DNA of 64,000 bases from Lantana camara (taxonomy: Eukaryota; Streptophyta; Magnoliopsida; Lamiales; Verbenaceae): NCBI GenBank assembly GCA_037501455.1, contig CM074859.1, forward strand, positions 21,643,001 to 21,707,000, given 5' to 3'. The position numbers and the translations under genes are program-made. Positions 1 to 9,878 of this stretch are shown here, piece after piece. Each line of letters opens with the position of its first letter. Positions within the stretch are counted from its first letter, which is position 1. The notes under the pieces were generated by a model, which saw only the letters and a list, made by a program, of their open reading frames with translations, searched no databases and was not told the DNA's origin.

Positions 1-961
1 TAAGGGCTATAATTTAAAATGTTACAATAAGATATATCTAATGAATTGAAAAACAACAAACTGATTCACTTTATTTTAATAAATTTTTGTAATTATGTAA
101 AATAAAATATTATTTAGATAAGTTACATAAAATAATTTTCAATAAATCAAGCATAATGTAAGTCTAATTATATAAGTCCATAGTTCTATTTATCTAAATC
201 AATAAACTTTCTTAAAATATAATCATATTATAATTCTATAAATTTATCTAATTAACAAAATAATATAATTTAATGATTTATATAAAATATTTTTCAATAA
301 ATTAATTAATCCTAATGTAATATTTTTAATTAACTAATACTAATATAATTTTAATTATTTAAATCTAATTAACCATATAATCTTCCTTTAGTTTATATGA
401 TAAAGTATAAACTAAATACTTCAAAGTACGAATAGCGTTTTTGGTTTCTTAATTCTATAATTTTAATTAATTGTATTCAAATTTTATAATATAAGTTGCC
501 TGTTTTTTAATTTTGAGGCCAATAATTTAAAATGTTATAATAAGATATATCTAATGAATTGAAAAACAACAAATTGATTCACTTTATAAAATTTTGTAAT
601 TATGTAAAATAAAATATTATTTAAATAAGTTACATAGAATAACTTTCAATAAATCAATCATAATGTAAGTCTAATTATATAAGTCCATAGTTCTAATTAT
701 CTAAATCCATATCTTAAATTATAATCATATTATAATTCTATAAACTTATCTAATTAACAAAATAATATAATTTATGATTTACATAAAATATTTTTCAATA
801 AATTAATTAATCCTAATGTAATAATTTTTATAACTAATACTAATATAATTTTAATTATCTAAATCCAACTAACCATATAATCTTCCTTTAGTTTATATGA
901 TAAAATATAAACTAAATACTTCAAAACACGAATAACGTTTTTGGTTTCTTAATTCTACAAT
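1..961. repeat. Tandem direct repeat of about 0.46 kb, two copies, AT-rich
   Basis: Positions 1-463 and about 516-961 are near-identical copies in the same orientation. Both run from an ATAATTTAAAATGTTA start, through AATTGAAAAACAACAAA, to a shared end GGTTTCTTAATTCTA. About 50 bases of unrelated AT-rich DNA separate them. The left copy may begin before the window. No coding potential is seen in either. The copies differ by scattered substitutions and short indels, so the duplication is not recent. Confidence 0.85.
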
Positions 962-1494
962 TTAGAATTGTAGGTTCTCAGACCAAAGTTACTTTAAATT
1001 AAGAATACTAAGAAAACCCAATATGTGTGCATATACAAATAAGATATAAACTAATTTTATACATAATTTTGACAATATTCGATTAAACATTTATATAAAT
1101 ATACTCTTTTAATTATTTCTACTATATATATAAAATCAATTATAAAAAAATAAACATAAATCTGAAATAATACTCACTAGAAGATTACAAATAAAAAAAT
1201 AGAATGCAAGATCAAATGACAAAGAGAATATAAAAAAGAGATAAATTAAATAAAAAAGAAATAAAAAATAGTTGGTTTAAAAAAAAGAATTACTTGATTT
1301 TAATGTATATGCACATGCATACCAAAATTAAGAACGACTTGAAATATCTTCACAAATATATGCGAGAATTAATATAGCGTAATGGTAAAAAAATTCGAAG
1401 ATTAGATTAAAAATTTCAAGATGTTAGATTGGTTGTCTTTCAAGAAAGATATGGAATTTTTTTTAATTTAAACTAAATGAGATTGATCAAATAG

Positions 1495-1701
1495 TTACCA
1501 ATTTATTTTTACATTCTCCAAAGTAGCAATATACAACTTATTGGCCGAATCTAAACTTGAAGGACATTTTGAATTGGGATCATTGCTCAGAAACAATGGT
1601 TCTTGAACAGTTTCCAATGTGCTCGAAAAGCAAAAAAATAAAACAAAAATACAAAGAATTTCTAAAGCATTATGCATGAGACAAACAAGGTAAATATTCA
1701 A
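1495..1701 (-). CDS. Hypothetical short peptide with hydrophobic N-terminus (copy 1)
   Basis: This 68-codon frame has a possible second start at Met9. It begins with a hydrophobic stretch (ALEILCIFVLFFCF) that could be a signal peptide or anchor. A short polar tail follows with an EPLFLSNDPNSKCPSS segment. I do not recognise the family. The reading frame is retained, with substitutions, in the duplicate at 2388-2576, which is weak evidence for past coding function. It could instead be the first exon of a larger dead gene, or chance in AT-rich DNA. No splice or promoter signal decides the matter. Confidence 0.2.
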   Translation of the reverse strand: MNIYLVCLMHNALEILCIFVLFFCFSSTLETVQEPLFLSNDPNSKCPSSLDSANKLYIATLENVKINW

Positions 1702-1946
1702 ATGATTTGGAAGAAGAATTGAGGATAGAATATAACAAACTATGGCAACAAAAAGAGATTATTTGGCTTTAAGAGTTGAGAATTAATTGACTCAAATTTA
1801 GGGATAAACAAATTAGTTTCTTTTATCTGTCACCCATAATGAGAAGAAGAAGGAATCAGATGAATGCTCTGAAAATAGACAATGAATAAGCAACCAACAA
1901 AGATGATCAGGTGTGTATTTGTCTAATTTCAAAAATTAACACTCTA

Positions 1947-1981
<35 letters not shown>

Positions 1982-2387
1982 GAGTTTTAGCCCATTACGT
2001 TGTGCAACATATTGCTCAAATTAATACTCACTAGAAGAATACAAATAAAAAAATAGAATGCAAGATCAAATGACAAAGAGAATATAAAAAAGAGATAAAT
2101 TAAATAAAAAAGAGATAAAGAATAGTTGGTTAAAAAAAAGAATTACTTGATTTTAATGTATATGCACATGCATACCAAAATTAAGAACGACTGTGAAATA
2201 TCTTTAGAAATATATGTGAGAATTAATAAAGCGTAATGGTAACAAAATTTTAAAGATTAGACTAAAAATTTCAAGATGTTAGATTTGGTGTGAGTTCAAG
2301 AAACGATATGGAAATTTTTTTAATTTAATCTAAATGAGATTGATCCAATAGTTATCAATTTATTTTTACATTCTCCAAAGTAGCAAT

Positions 2388-2576
2388 TTACAATTTATTG
2401 ACCGAATCAAAATTTGAACGACATTTTAACTTGGGATCATTGCCCAGAAACAATGGTTCTTGAATACTTTTCAATGTGTTCGAAAAGAAAAAAAAAAAAA
2501 AAACAAAACAAAACAAAACAAAAATACAAAGAATTTCTAAAGCATTATGCATGATACACACAAGGTAAATATTCAA
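2388..2576 (-). CDS. Hypothetical short peptide with hydrophobic N-terminus (copy 2)
   Basis: This is the paralogue, within the 0.85-kb tandem duplication, of the frame at 1495-1701. It shares the MNIYLVC start and the MHNALEILCIFVLF stretch. An expanded A tract at about 2490-2506 adds a run of phenylalanines. Its C-terminus is shorter because of an earlier stop. The pair aligns over almost the whole length, with changes such as SNDPNSK to GNDPKLK. Function unknown; a relic is as likely as a gene. Confidence 0.18.
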   Translation of the reverse strand: MNIYLVCIMHNALEILCIFVLFCFVFFFFFFSNTLKSIQEPLFLGNDPKLKCRSNFDSVNKL

Positions 2577-2884
2577 ATGATTTGGAGGAAGAATTGAGGG
2601 CAGAATATAATAAACTATTGCAACAAAAAGAGATTATTTGGTTTAAGAGTTGAGAATTAATTGGCTCAAATTTAGGGATAAACAAACAAGTTTCTTTCAT
2701 CTGTCAGCCATAATGAGAAGAAAAAGGAATCAGATGAATGCTCTGAAAATAGACAATGAATTAGCAACCAACAAAGATTATCGGGTGTTTATTTGTCTAA
2801 TTTCAAAAATTAATGCTCGACAAAAATAAACGAGTTTTAGTCAATTACGTTGTGCAGCATATTGCTCAAAATAATCACCAAGAT

Positions 2885-4150
2885 GATTATACTTCGTTTA
2901 AACCGTATATTAAAAAAATTGCGGGATCGAACTAGAATAGCTTCATTCCCGACCAAGGCACCTATTACAATATTTTGATGCCTGAATAAGTGTTACGAAT
3001 GCTACATCACTCCAACGATGAAAAAGGGGCATGGTGCTGAAATTGAATATTAAAACAGCGTACGAAAAAACCCAGTGGAATTTCTAAAAGTCTATTATGA
3101 GCAGAATGTAGAGGATACAATCGGAGATTCTATAGAATGGTGAACCAACGGAGGTTGTACGGATGTGTGGCATTAGATAAGGTAATCACGTTCGTTTTAT
3201 TTGTTTGTAATATATATGGAACAACTTACATATATAACTGAAGAGACCATTTCGGCCAGACCTAGAAGCTAATTATGGTATATTAGAGAAGCTCTTACAT
3301 GATCTCACACTTGCCTTTTGCGGACGACTTAATATTGGGAGTCAAACCTATCGTGGATGGAGCAAAGTGCATTAAAAGTGTGGTTGAGACGTTTTGCAAG
3401 GAGTTGGACCTCAAATTAAACTTATGCAAATCACATGTGTTGTTTGCACCTTATGCGACAAATGATTAAAAGCAATAGGTTAGTAGAATTCAGGGCATGA
3501 AAAATACAGACAACTTAAGGAACTATTTGGGGGGTGCAAATGAACTTTAGTTGTAATTATAATGAGCATTTCCCGATTGTGATTAATAGAGTCGAAAAGC
3601 ATCTCTTGGGATAGAAAGCCAAAATGACAAATATTTATTGACGAATGACACTTATTAAGTCCATCACGATCTCGATCTCCATCAACCACATGCACACGAA
3701 TTGGCTCCCTAATCAGATGTACGATAAACTTGATGCACTCAAGCACAACTTTCTTTAGGCGATTAATATAACAAGGAACGGACCCATCTTGTAGAGTGAA
3801 AGAAGTTGACTGCAAAGAAGTAAAAATGTGGATTGGGTTTTAGAGAAGCCCAAAAGAAAATATAGTGATGCTAGCTAAAACGGGATGAAGAATGCTTAAC
3901 AAGGAGATGGCGTTATACATCCAAAAAATATTTAAAAAGGGATAACGTTCTTGATCGAATATAAGCCTCGACTTATGGGTTTCCCGAGCATGGAAGGGGA
4001 TAGTTAAAAACACTTGGATGGTGGAACCATTTTGAAAATGGAGGATTGGGAACGGTGAAGGGACATCTTTATGGAATGATAGATGGTTATCACAAGGCAA
4101 ACTGACGGACATCTTTGGAGATAATATTCATGAGGAGGATAAAGATCTTA
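2885..4150 (+). pseudogene. LINE reverse transcriptase remnant
   Basis: From about 2885 a translation resembles the RT fingers region: an IASFPTKAP stretch matches the usual SFIPGR block, and a KKGHGAE stretch follows. At about 3300-3410 the catalytic region is clear, with ISHLPFADDLILG carrying the (F/Y)ADD box and then a segment ending CKSHVLF. Between 3510 and 3830 the thumb region is recognisable in pieces: NYLGGA, FPIVINRVEKHLLG, MTLIKS, and HTNWLPNQMYDKLDALKHNF. Stops and frame changes interrupt it repeatedly, so no functional RT can be made. Family assignment rests on the order and spacing of these blocks. Confidence 0.78.
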
Positions 4151-4189
4151 TGGAATGTAATCTCATTAGAAAAGATAAAAATTGAAACC

Positions 4190-5155
4190 TAAATAAGTTG
4201 AAAACATCACCGTCCAAAGAGGTGGTGAATGAGGTACTTAGTGTCCCAACGCGCTGCATAATAATGGAGATAAGAGAGAATGAATTGTGTCAACTAAAGA
4301 TAAATTCTCCTATAAAATGACTATACTCAACTTATGGCGTCGGATGAGACATGCAAGAAAAAACTTTAAATGAATTTGAAAATTACCTTACTCCAAAAAT
4401 TCAAGATTTACCTGTGGCTTTGCCAATATGATAGCTTGCTTACAAATGTATTGGAGTATGATAGAAAATTTAGGGAAAACTTGCGAGTATCGGATGGGCT
4501 CAAAGAGAGCTTTAGTAGCAAAATACTGAGTAATATGTTCCTAAAATATCCTGGGTGGGTTGTGTTGATCTTGACGCTCTAAAATTTTTGGAAAACATGG
4601 AACCGATAGAGCTATCAAAATGTTATGAAGTTTAGAAATGTTGTTATTCGTCACATAAAAGAGTTATCTACGACCTTAGTAATAATCAATAAGGAGACAA
4701 AACACAGGCAAAAGAAAATCTGCACTTAGTTGTCGTGAAATAAATTCGAGAAGTGATAAGTAAAACTAAAATCGGATTGAAGATTTTATAACTACACCAA
4801 CAGGGGCATCATTCGAGATGGCAATTGGAGTTGAATGCTAGGATATATATGTTATGAATCTTGGTATAGTTTCAATAATGTAGCAAAGTTATTGAACTTA
4901 CCTAAAGGATTAAAACTAACTTTGGAGAGATACTTTTCAAAAATTAATGTGGAGATTGATTTGGAGACGGTCGTTAATTGAATAACAATGAAGGATGCTC
5001 AAAAACAACTAATGAGAAATGTAATATTTGATTGGCGAAGGTTACTTCAAAATTTTTGAGAAACTTTGATTAAATAAATCTCGAGAGAAAGAAACATGAT
5101 GATGGATAAATTGGCGAGGATAGGTCATAAGGTTCAAGATGGTTATTGCTGCTAG
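4190..5155 (+). pseudogene. LINE zf-RVT and RNase H-like region, copy 1
   Basis: The frame at about 4300-4360 reads DKFSYKMTILNLWRRMRHAR, matching the start of the zf-RVT domain. From about 4740 a degraded RNase H-like domain follows. Its recognisable pieces include TPTGASFEMAIGVE, LTLERYFSKINVEIDLETVV and RERNMMMDKLARIGHK, which correspond to the acidic positions and the terminal DKLA block of plant LINE RNase H domains. Several in-frame stops are present. The unit is repeated with changes at 5340-6460. Confidence 0.65.
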
Positions 5156-5339
5156 GATGTTCTCATTCTTGAACATAAGCTTCCACTTATGGCTTCCCGA
5201 GCATGCAAGGGGTTAGTTAGAACCAGTTGAATGGACGTCTCTATGGAATGATAGATGGTTATCACAAGCAAACTAGCGGACATCTTTGGAGATAAGATTC
5301 ATGAGAAGGATAAAGATCTGATGGTATGTAATCCATTGC

Positions 5340-6460
5340 ACAAATAAAAACTAAAAATTACATAAGTTGAAAACGTTATTGCCTAAGGAGGTGGTGGATG
5401 AGATACTTAATGTCCTAATTGCATTGCATGATAACGGAGATAAGAGAGTTTTGATTGGGTCAACTAACGACAAATTGTCCTATAAATCGGTTATAGTCTA
5501 CTTATGGTGTCGGATGAGACATGGCAGAAAAATTGGAAATGAATTTGAAAATTACTTTGTCCCCAAAAGTTTAAGATTTTCTTGTGGCTTGCTAACATGA
5601 TAGCTTGCTCATGAATGTACTGAAATATGACAGAAAATTTAGAAAAAGTGATGTATGTACACGCGGCTATATAGCACATGAATATGTGGACCACATGCTC
5701 AGAAGTTGTCCATTCGCACTCCGGGTGTCAGACAAGATTATTGATGCACAAACTGAACGAAATTTCCATGGCATGCGAGTGTCGAACGGTCTCAAAGAGA
5801 GTTTTTATAATAAAATTCAGAGTAATATGTTATCTGATTATCATGCGTGGATTGTCTTGATCTTGACACTTTAAAATCTTTGAAAAATATGGAACCGATG
5901 GAGCTATCAAAATGTTATGAAACTTAGAAGTTCCACTCTTCGCCACATAAAAGAGTTAATGAAACCTCAACACTAATCAGTGTGGACAAAAAATACAGAT
6001 AAAAGAAAAATATGCACTGAGTTATCGTGGAATAAAGCCGAGAAAGGATTGGTGAAACTAAATTCTGAGGTGAGCTTTTATAACCAGGGGAATCATTTGA
6101 GATGACAGGGGCGTCATTCTAGATGACAACTGAATATGGGTGTTAGGATACGCTATGGATCTTAGTAAAGTTTAAATAATATAGTGGAGTTATTGAGCTT
6201 ACGCGGAGTATTAACACTAACTTGGGAAATACGCTTTTCGATGACTAAAGTGGGTATTGATTCGAAGATGGTCACGAAATGGATAACAATGAAGGATATT
6301 GAAATGGAATAAATGAGAAATGTAATTTAATTGATAAAGTTTACTCCAAAGGCCATATGAAACTTGAATTAAATAAATCTCTAGAAAAAGAAACATGATG
6401 ACCGATAAACTGATGAGAATTGGTCATAAGTTTCAAGATGATTACTACGTTTAGGATGCT
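5340..6460 (+). pseudogene. LINE zf-RVT and RNase H-like region, copy 2
   Basis: This is the second tandem copy of the LINE 3' part. It preserves the zf-RVT zinc-binding core better than copy 1: around 5650-5740 the frame reads DVCTRGYIAHEYVDHMLRSC, followed by a PFALRV segment, the usual pattern after the zinc ligands. The RNase H-like part at 6050-6440 is more decayed than in copy 1. The end of the unit (GATTACTACGTTTAGGATG) resembles the end of copy 1 near 5155, which fixes the tandem period at about 1.2-1.3 kb. Confidence 0.65.
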
Positions 6461-7600
6461 CCACGGGCAAAATTGGGTGATCTTTTGGGTTTTGTTCTAT
6501 AATTTTTACATGTCTCTTCATTTTATTAAATATATTTGAAAGTTATAAACTATTACTTATGCTTAAAAGCTAGAATTATTTGGCCAAATTACTATATACT
6601 TAAATATATATATTTTTATATAATAACAAAATTTCAAATATTTTTATTACTTATTTATTTGGATGTTCTCTACTTCGAATTTCTACTTACCGTAGATGAT
6701 TTGAAAGAGAAATTTCATATAAATATTTTTGTATGTCTATATTTATTTAATCAAAATAAATATTTTTAATATCTTAATTTGTTCAATAAATATAATAGCT
6801 AAATTTATTTTAAAAAATTAAATGATAAACGTGCAACGCACGTTCACCTCACTAGTAACATATTAAATATGTAAATTATGATACATTATTGTATATTTTT
6901 TGTTCATTCATATATTGAGGAAATAATTATTATTTAGGCACATTATACTATATTCATTTTGAAAATTACAAAAATATAATAGCAAGTAACATATATTATA
7001 TTATGATCTACATAGATCAATAAACCTAGCTATAATATCATTTACATTTATTAGTTACATAAAGTCAATATACATAGTTCAACAAAAAAAAATTTATATA
7101 ATTTCAAAAAAAATTATATATTAAGAATAGATTAATTTGTAACTAAAGATTAGATAATAAATATAGTAAATTAGAATCTTATTACTTATATCAATACGCA
7201 TAAACTATAATTTATATTAATGGGTTATATAGTTTTTCTAAAAAATATGATTTATCAAGTTAATGTAAATATAGACCAACAAATTGGAATTAATTTTTGA
7301 TTATGTGTTGAATGTATATTTCATCATTTTTAGCAAAATATGTATTTTAAAATAGGTAAAATGGAAGTCGGATATTTAGATTTTGAGTTCAAATATCCTT
7401 ACAAGTATGGATAATTTGATATCCGAACAATTTCTGTCGGATACGGATACGAACAGGGATAATACTTTTCATTATTAATAGGATGATGGATATGGACTTA
7501 GATAAGTGGTATGCTAGACTGATTCGATTAAGGAAATAATGTATATCTGCTCTCTTTAACCCATCGGTTTACAACCTTACTATATGCAACAGTAGGTGAA
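6461..7600. other. AT-rich spacer without recognisable genes
   Basis: Low-complexity A/T-rich DNA. Apart from the Helitron-type end at 6828-6855, I see no coding potential. In particular, no first exon for the P450 fragment at 7664 is visible here. A short GC-richer patch near 7365-7460 contains GGATACGGATACGAAC, a dispersed motif related to one near 26850-26950. Confidence 0.6.
6828..6855 (+). other. Helitron-type 3' terminus (hairpin plus CTAG)
   Basis: AACGTGC-AAC-GCACGTT forms a perfect 7-bp stem with a 3-base loop at 6828-6844. It is followed after seven bases by CTAG at 6852-6855, which fits the Helitron CTRR terminus, and the next base is T as expected for A/T-site insertion. The body of such an element would lie to the left. 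I did not identify its 5' TC end or any Rep/helicase, so this would be a non-autonomous or truncated copy. Confidence 0.6.
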
Positions 7601-7663
7601 TAAAAAGAAGAGACTATGTATTATATGCAATTTTTTTTGTCTAAAGTTTATCTTTCGAAGTAG

Positions 7664-8287
7664 GACATGGTGGGAGCTGGAAGTGAGACATCAGCCACAA
7701 CTTTGGATTGGGCCATGGCGGAAATGCTTAAAAATCCAAGAACCTTGGAAAAGGCACAAGAAGAAGTTAGACGGGTTTTCGATGAAAAGGGATACGTTGA
7801 AGAATCAGACATTCATAAACTCAAGTATCTGAAGTCTGTTATGAAAGAAACTCTAAGGCTGCATCCACCATTACCTCTATTACTACCAAGAAAATGCAGC
7901 GAGAAATGTGAAATCGATGGATATGAAATACCAGTCAACACGAAAATTATTGTGAATGCATGGGCTGTTAACAGGGATCCTAAGTATTGGGAAAATGCTG
8001 AAAGCTTTGAGCCGGAAAGATTTACTGATGGTATAATTGATTACAAGGGTAATTATTTTGAATATATCCCTTTTGGTGCTGGAAGGAGGATGTGTCCCGG
8101 CATGACCTATGGCCTTGCTAATATTGAGCTTCCTCTTGCGATGTTTCTGTACCATTTTGATTGGAAATTACCTGCTGGAATGAAAAATGAAGAAATGGAT
8201 ATGACAGAACAGTTTGGACTGACGGTTTCCAGGAAAAAAAGTTTGTATGCTGTTCCAGTTATTAAAAGACCTTTCCCAACCAAATGA
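7664..8287 (+). pseudogene. CYP71D-like cytochrome P450, second exon only
   Basis: This encodes the C-terminal part of a CYP71-clan (A-type) P450, a membrane-bound haem monooxygenase of plant specialised metabolism. It starts just after a good splice acceptor (AG at 7662-7663). The first residues are [13 protein letters not shown], the I-helix oxygen-binding motif, where the second exon of CYP71 genes normally begins. The K-helix ETLR (KETLRLHPP), the PERF motif (FEPERF) and the haem loop [10 protein letters not shown] with its cysteine ligand are all intact, and the frame is open to TGA at 8285-8287. About 300 N-terminal residues, including the membrane anchor, are missing: no first exon is seen upstream. 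The intact second exon suggests a recent truncation or capture of an exon. Substrate cannot be predicted. Confidence 0.85.
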
Positions 8288-8976
8288 TGGTAATTCTAGC
8301 CCGAATATGTGCAATAAGGAGACGAATATATTGTCGTGTGATTGATGGAAAACTTAAAAAGAATAGCAAATCAAATAATAAGTGTAATACACTTGCGATT
8401 TAATTGATTCACATTCGACCAAACTAGGTTTGAGTTGTTTTTATCAAACATTATTAAAGATCCGTGTCATTGAAGTGAAGTAATATTTTGTATTTGATCA
8501 TCGGTTATCTTTATTCCTATTGTTGCTGGAAACAGTTGATTTGAGTTCTTTGATGGATTTAATTAATGTCGTCTTGATGAGGAAAAATAAAAACAAATAA
8601 ATAATAGAATTGTTTATGAACATAATGTGAATGTAATAGATTTATATCGAAATTAATAACAAGAAGTAATTCTGTAAACTCAATGTGTGAAAGTAAAAAA
8701 AAATATTATTCTCGAAATATATGTTGAATTAAAATTTTCATATAATTATTTATTTTATAGTTATAAATCTTTAGTAGCATAGTTTTTTGACAAAAAATGA
8801 ATAAATGGAATAAAATAATATGATATTAATAAAAAAATAAAAATTAAGAAATTAAACATAGAGAAAAAAAATTAAAAGAATGTAATAGAAAAAAAGTGAA
8901 GTCGGGGTGAAAAAAAAAAAGAGGTTAAAAAAATGAGAAACTAACCCATAGAGGTTGGTTCAAGGATTCGAGTTTG
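8288..8976. other. AT-rich DNA downstream of the P450 fragment
   Basis: No gene is seen. The segment at about 8951-8980 (GGTTGGTTCAAGGATTCGAG) resembles a tRNA-type box B and may be part of an older plus-strand SINE into which the one at 8994-9107 inserted; this is only a suggestion. Confidence 0.4.
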
Positions 8977-9124
8977 AATTCTACTGAATAATTTTTTATT
9001 TTTTTAAAAAATTTAAACACACACACTTCAAGTGACCCGAGGGATTCGAACCGGAGTCATTGTCTTTGAGAAATAACCCTCAAACCGCTTGGCCAACCCC
9101 GTTGGCAAATTCTACTGAATAATT
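8977..9124 (-). mobile_element. tRNA-derived SINE with 17-bp target duplication
   Basis: The body is 8994-9107 on the minus strand. Its head resembles a tRNA: box A TGGCCAAGCGGT (9084-9095, minus) and box B GGTTCGAATCC (9042-9052, minus), the RNA polymerase III internal promoter. The 3' end is a TGTGTGTGTTT stretch passing into an A/T-rich tail (8994-9025). The body is flanked by a perfect 17-bp repeat, AATTCTACTGAATAATT, at 8977-8993 and 9108-9124, the size expected for LINE-mediated target-primed insertion. At about 114 bp it is short for a plant SINE. Confidence 0.85.
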
Positions 9125-9488
9125 AAGGGTGTGTGTGAAAAAGAAAATAGTAGAAAAAATAAATAAAAATAAAAAATAATTTAAGAATTCGAAAGACCAA
9201 AATTCAAAATGATTAGAAATCTCGCGGTCTCTTTGCCAATTTTGTTATTTCTTTGAGATTTTTGCACGTATTACTGCTCTGTTAGGTCAGAGTGAGTAAA
9301 AAATACCCCGTCATATAATATGTCATCCAAAAAGAAACTTGTATATACATAAACAAAGCATGAAAAAGCGTATCAAAATAGATATAAATATATATACAAA
9401 ATAATTAGCCATGAAATGATAACTTTACCCCTCTCTATACTCCATACATATACATATAACATATAAATATATGTACAAAATCATATAC
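9125..9488. other. Spacer before Copia-A
   Basis: AT-rich sequence without a recognisable gene. It ends with TATAC at 9484-9488, the left target-site duplication of Copia-A. Confidence 0.6.
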
Positions 9489-9757
9489 TGTTCGAATTAC
9501 GTTTTTTGTTATTTTTCTTTTCTTTCCTTTTATTGTAACTAAGAGAGTCGTGTTTTAACTTTCTTTCCCTTTAGCGTTTTTTTCCACGCTCTCCTAGTGA
9601 CCGATGGACGCCTGGCTTATTTAATAGGGCTCCTACCTTGTAAATATTTACGTTTTCCCATTCTGAGTATTACACATCATTGAAACCCTAATTTTCTCTC
9701 AAGCACTGTTCATTGTCTTCTTCACCTTCTCCGCCGTTACAATCTAGGGTTTCTACA
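9489..9757 (+). repeat. Copia-A 5' LTR
   Basis: A 269-bp LTR beginning TGTTCGAATTAC and ending TTTCTACA (TG...CA). TTATTTAATAGGGCTCC at about 9619 is the best TATA-like region before the expected transcript start. The matching 3' LTR is 14349-15016 with an inserted MITE. The 5' copy has nine extra bases (a repeated TTCACCTTC-type unit near 9720). Confidence 0.95.
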
Positions 9758-9770
9758 TGGTATCTAGAGC
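9758..9770 (+). other. Copia-A primer binding site
   Basis: TGGTATCTAGAGC directly follows the 5' LTR. It is the initiator-Met tRNA complement used by plant copia elements, with one extra T compared with TGGTATCAGAGC. Confidence 0.85.
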
Positions 9771-9878
9771 AGCACGATCCTCTAGATCCACCGTTCTTCT
9801 TCTCGATTAGTGATTGCTCTTTCTTTTTACCGTTTGTTTTTTCCTTTTCCGCTGCATATTGCCTCTAGATCTCTGTCT

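Larger units (their letters stand above)
1169..2873. repeat. Tandem direct duplication of about 0.85 kb, two copies
   Basis: Copy 1 is 1169-2022 and copy 2 is 2023-2873. Both start AATACTCACTAGAAGA and end with a block containing CGAGTTTTAG and TGTGCA(A/G)CATATTGCTC. They abut head to tail without a spacer. Copy 1 carries a pure A tract of roughly 35 or more bases ending at 1980; copy 2 has only AAAAATAAA there. Each copy holds a related short minus-strand reading frame (1495-1701 and 2388-2576). Confidence 0.9.
2880..6460 (+). mobile_element. Degenerate plant LINE (non-LTR retrotransposon), 3' part duplicated
   Basis: Translation across frames of the plus strand gives, in order, plant LINE reverse transcriptase blocks, a zf-RVT-like segment and a C-terminal RNase H-like segment, all broken by stops and frameshifts. 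The zf-RVT and RNase H part occurs twice in tandem, at about 3945-5155 and 5156-6460. Copy 2 lacks about 40 bases present in copy 1 near 4020. No 5' end, first ORF, poly-A tail or target duplication was identified. The element is long dead. Confidence 0.8.

Noticed and set aside
9042..9095. A genuine tRNA gene on the minus strand
   Set aside because: Box A and box B are present, but there is no acceptor stem or anticodon arm of proper form. The tail and 17-bp duplication identify a SINE.
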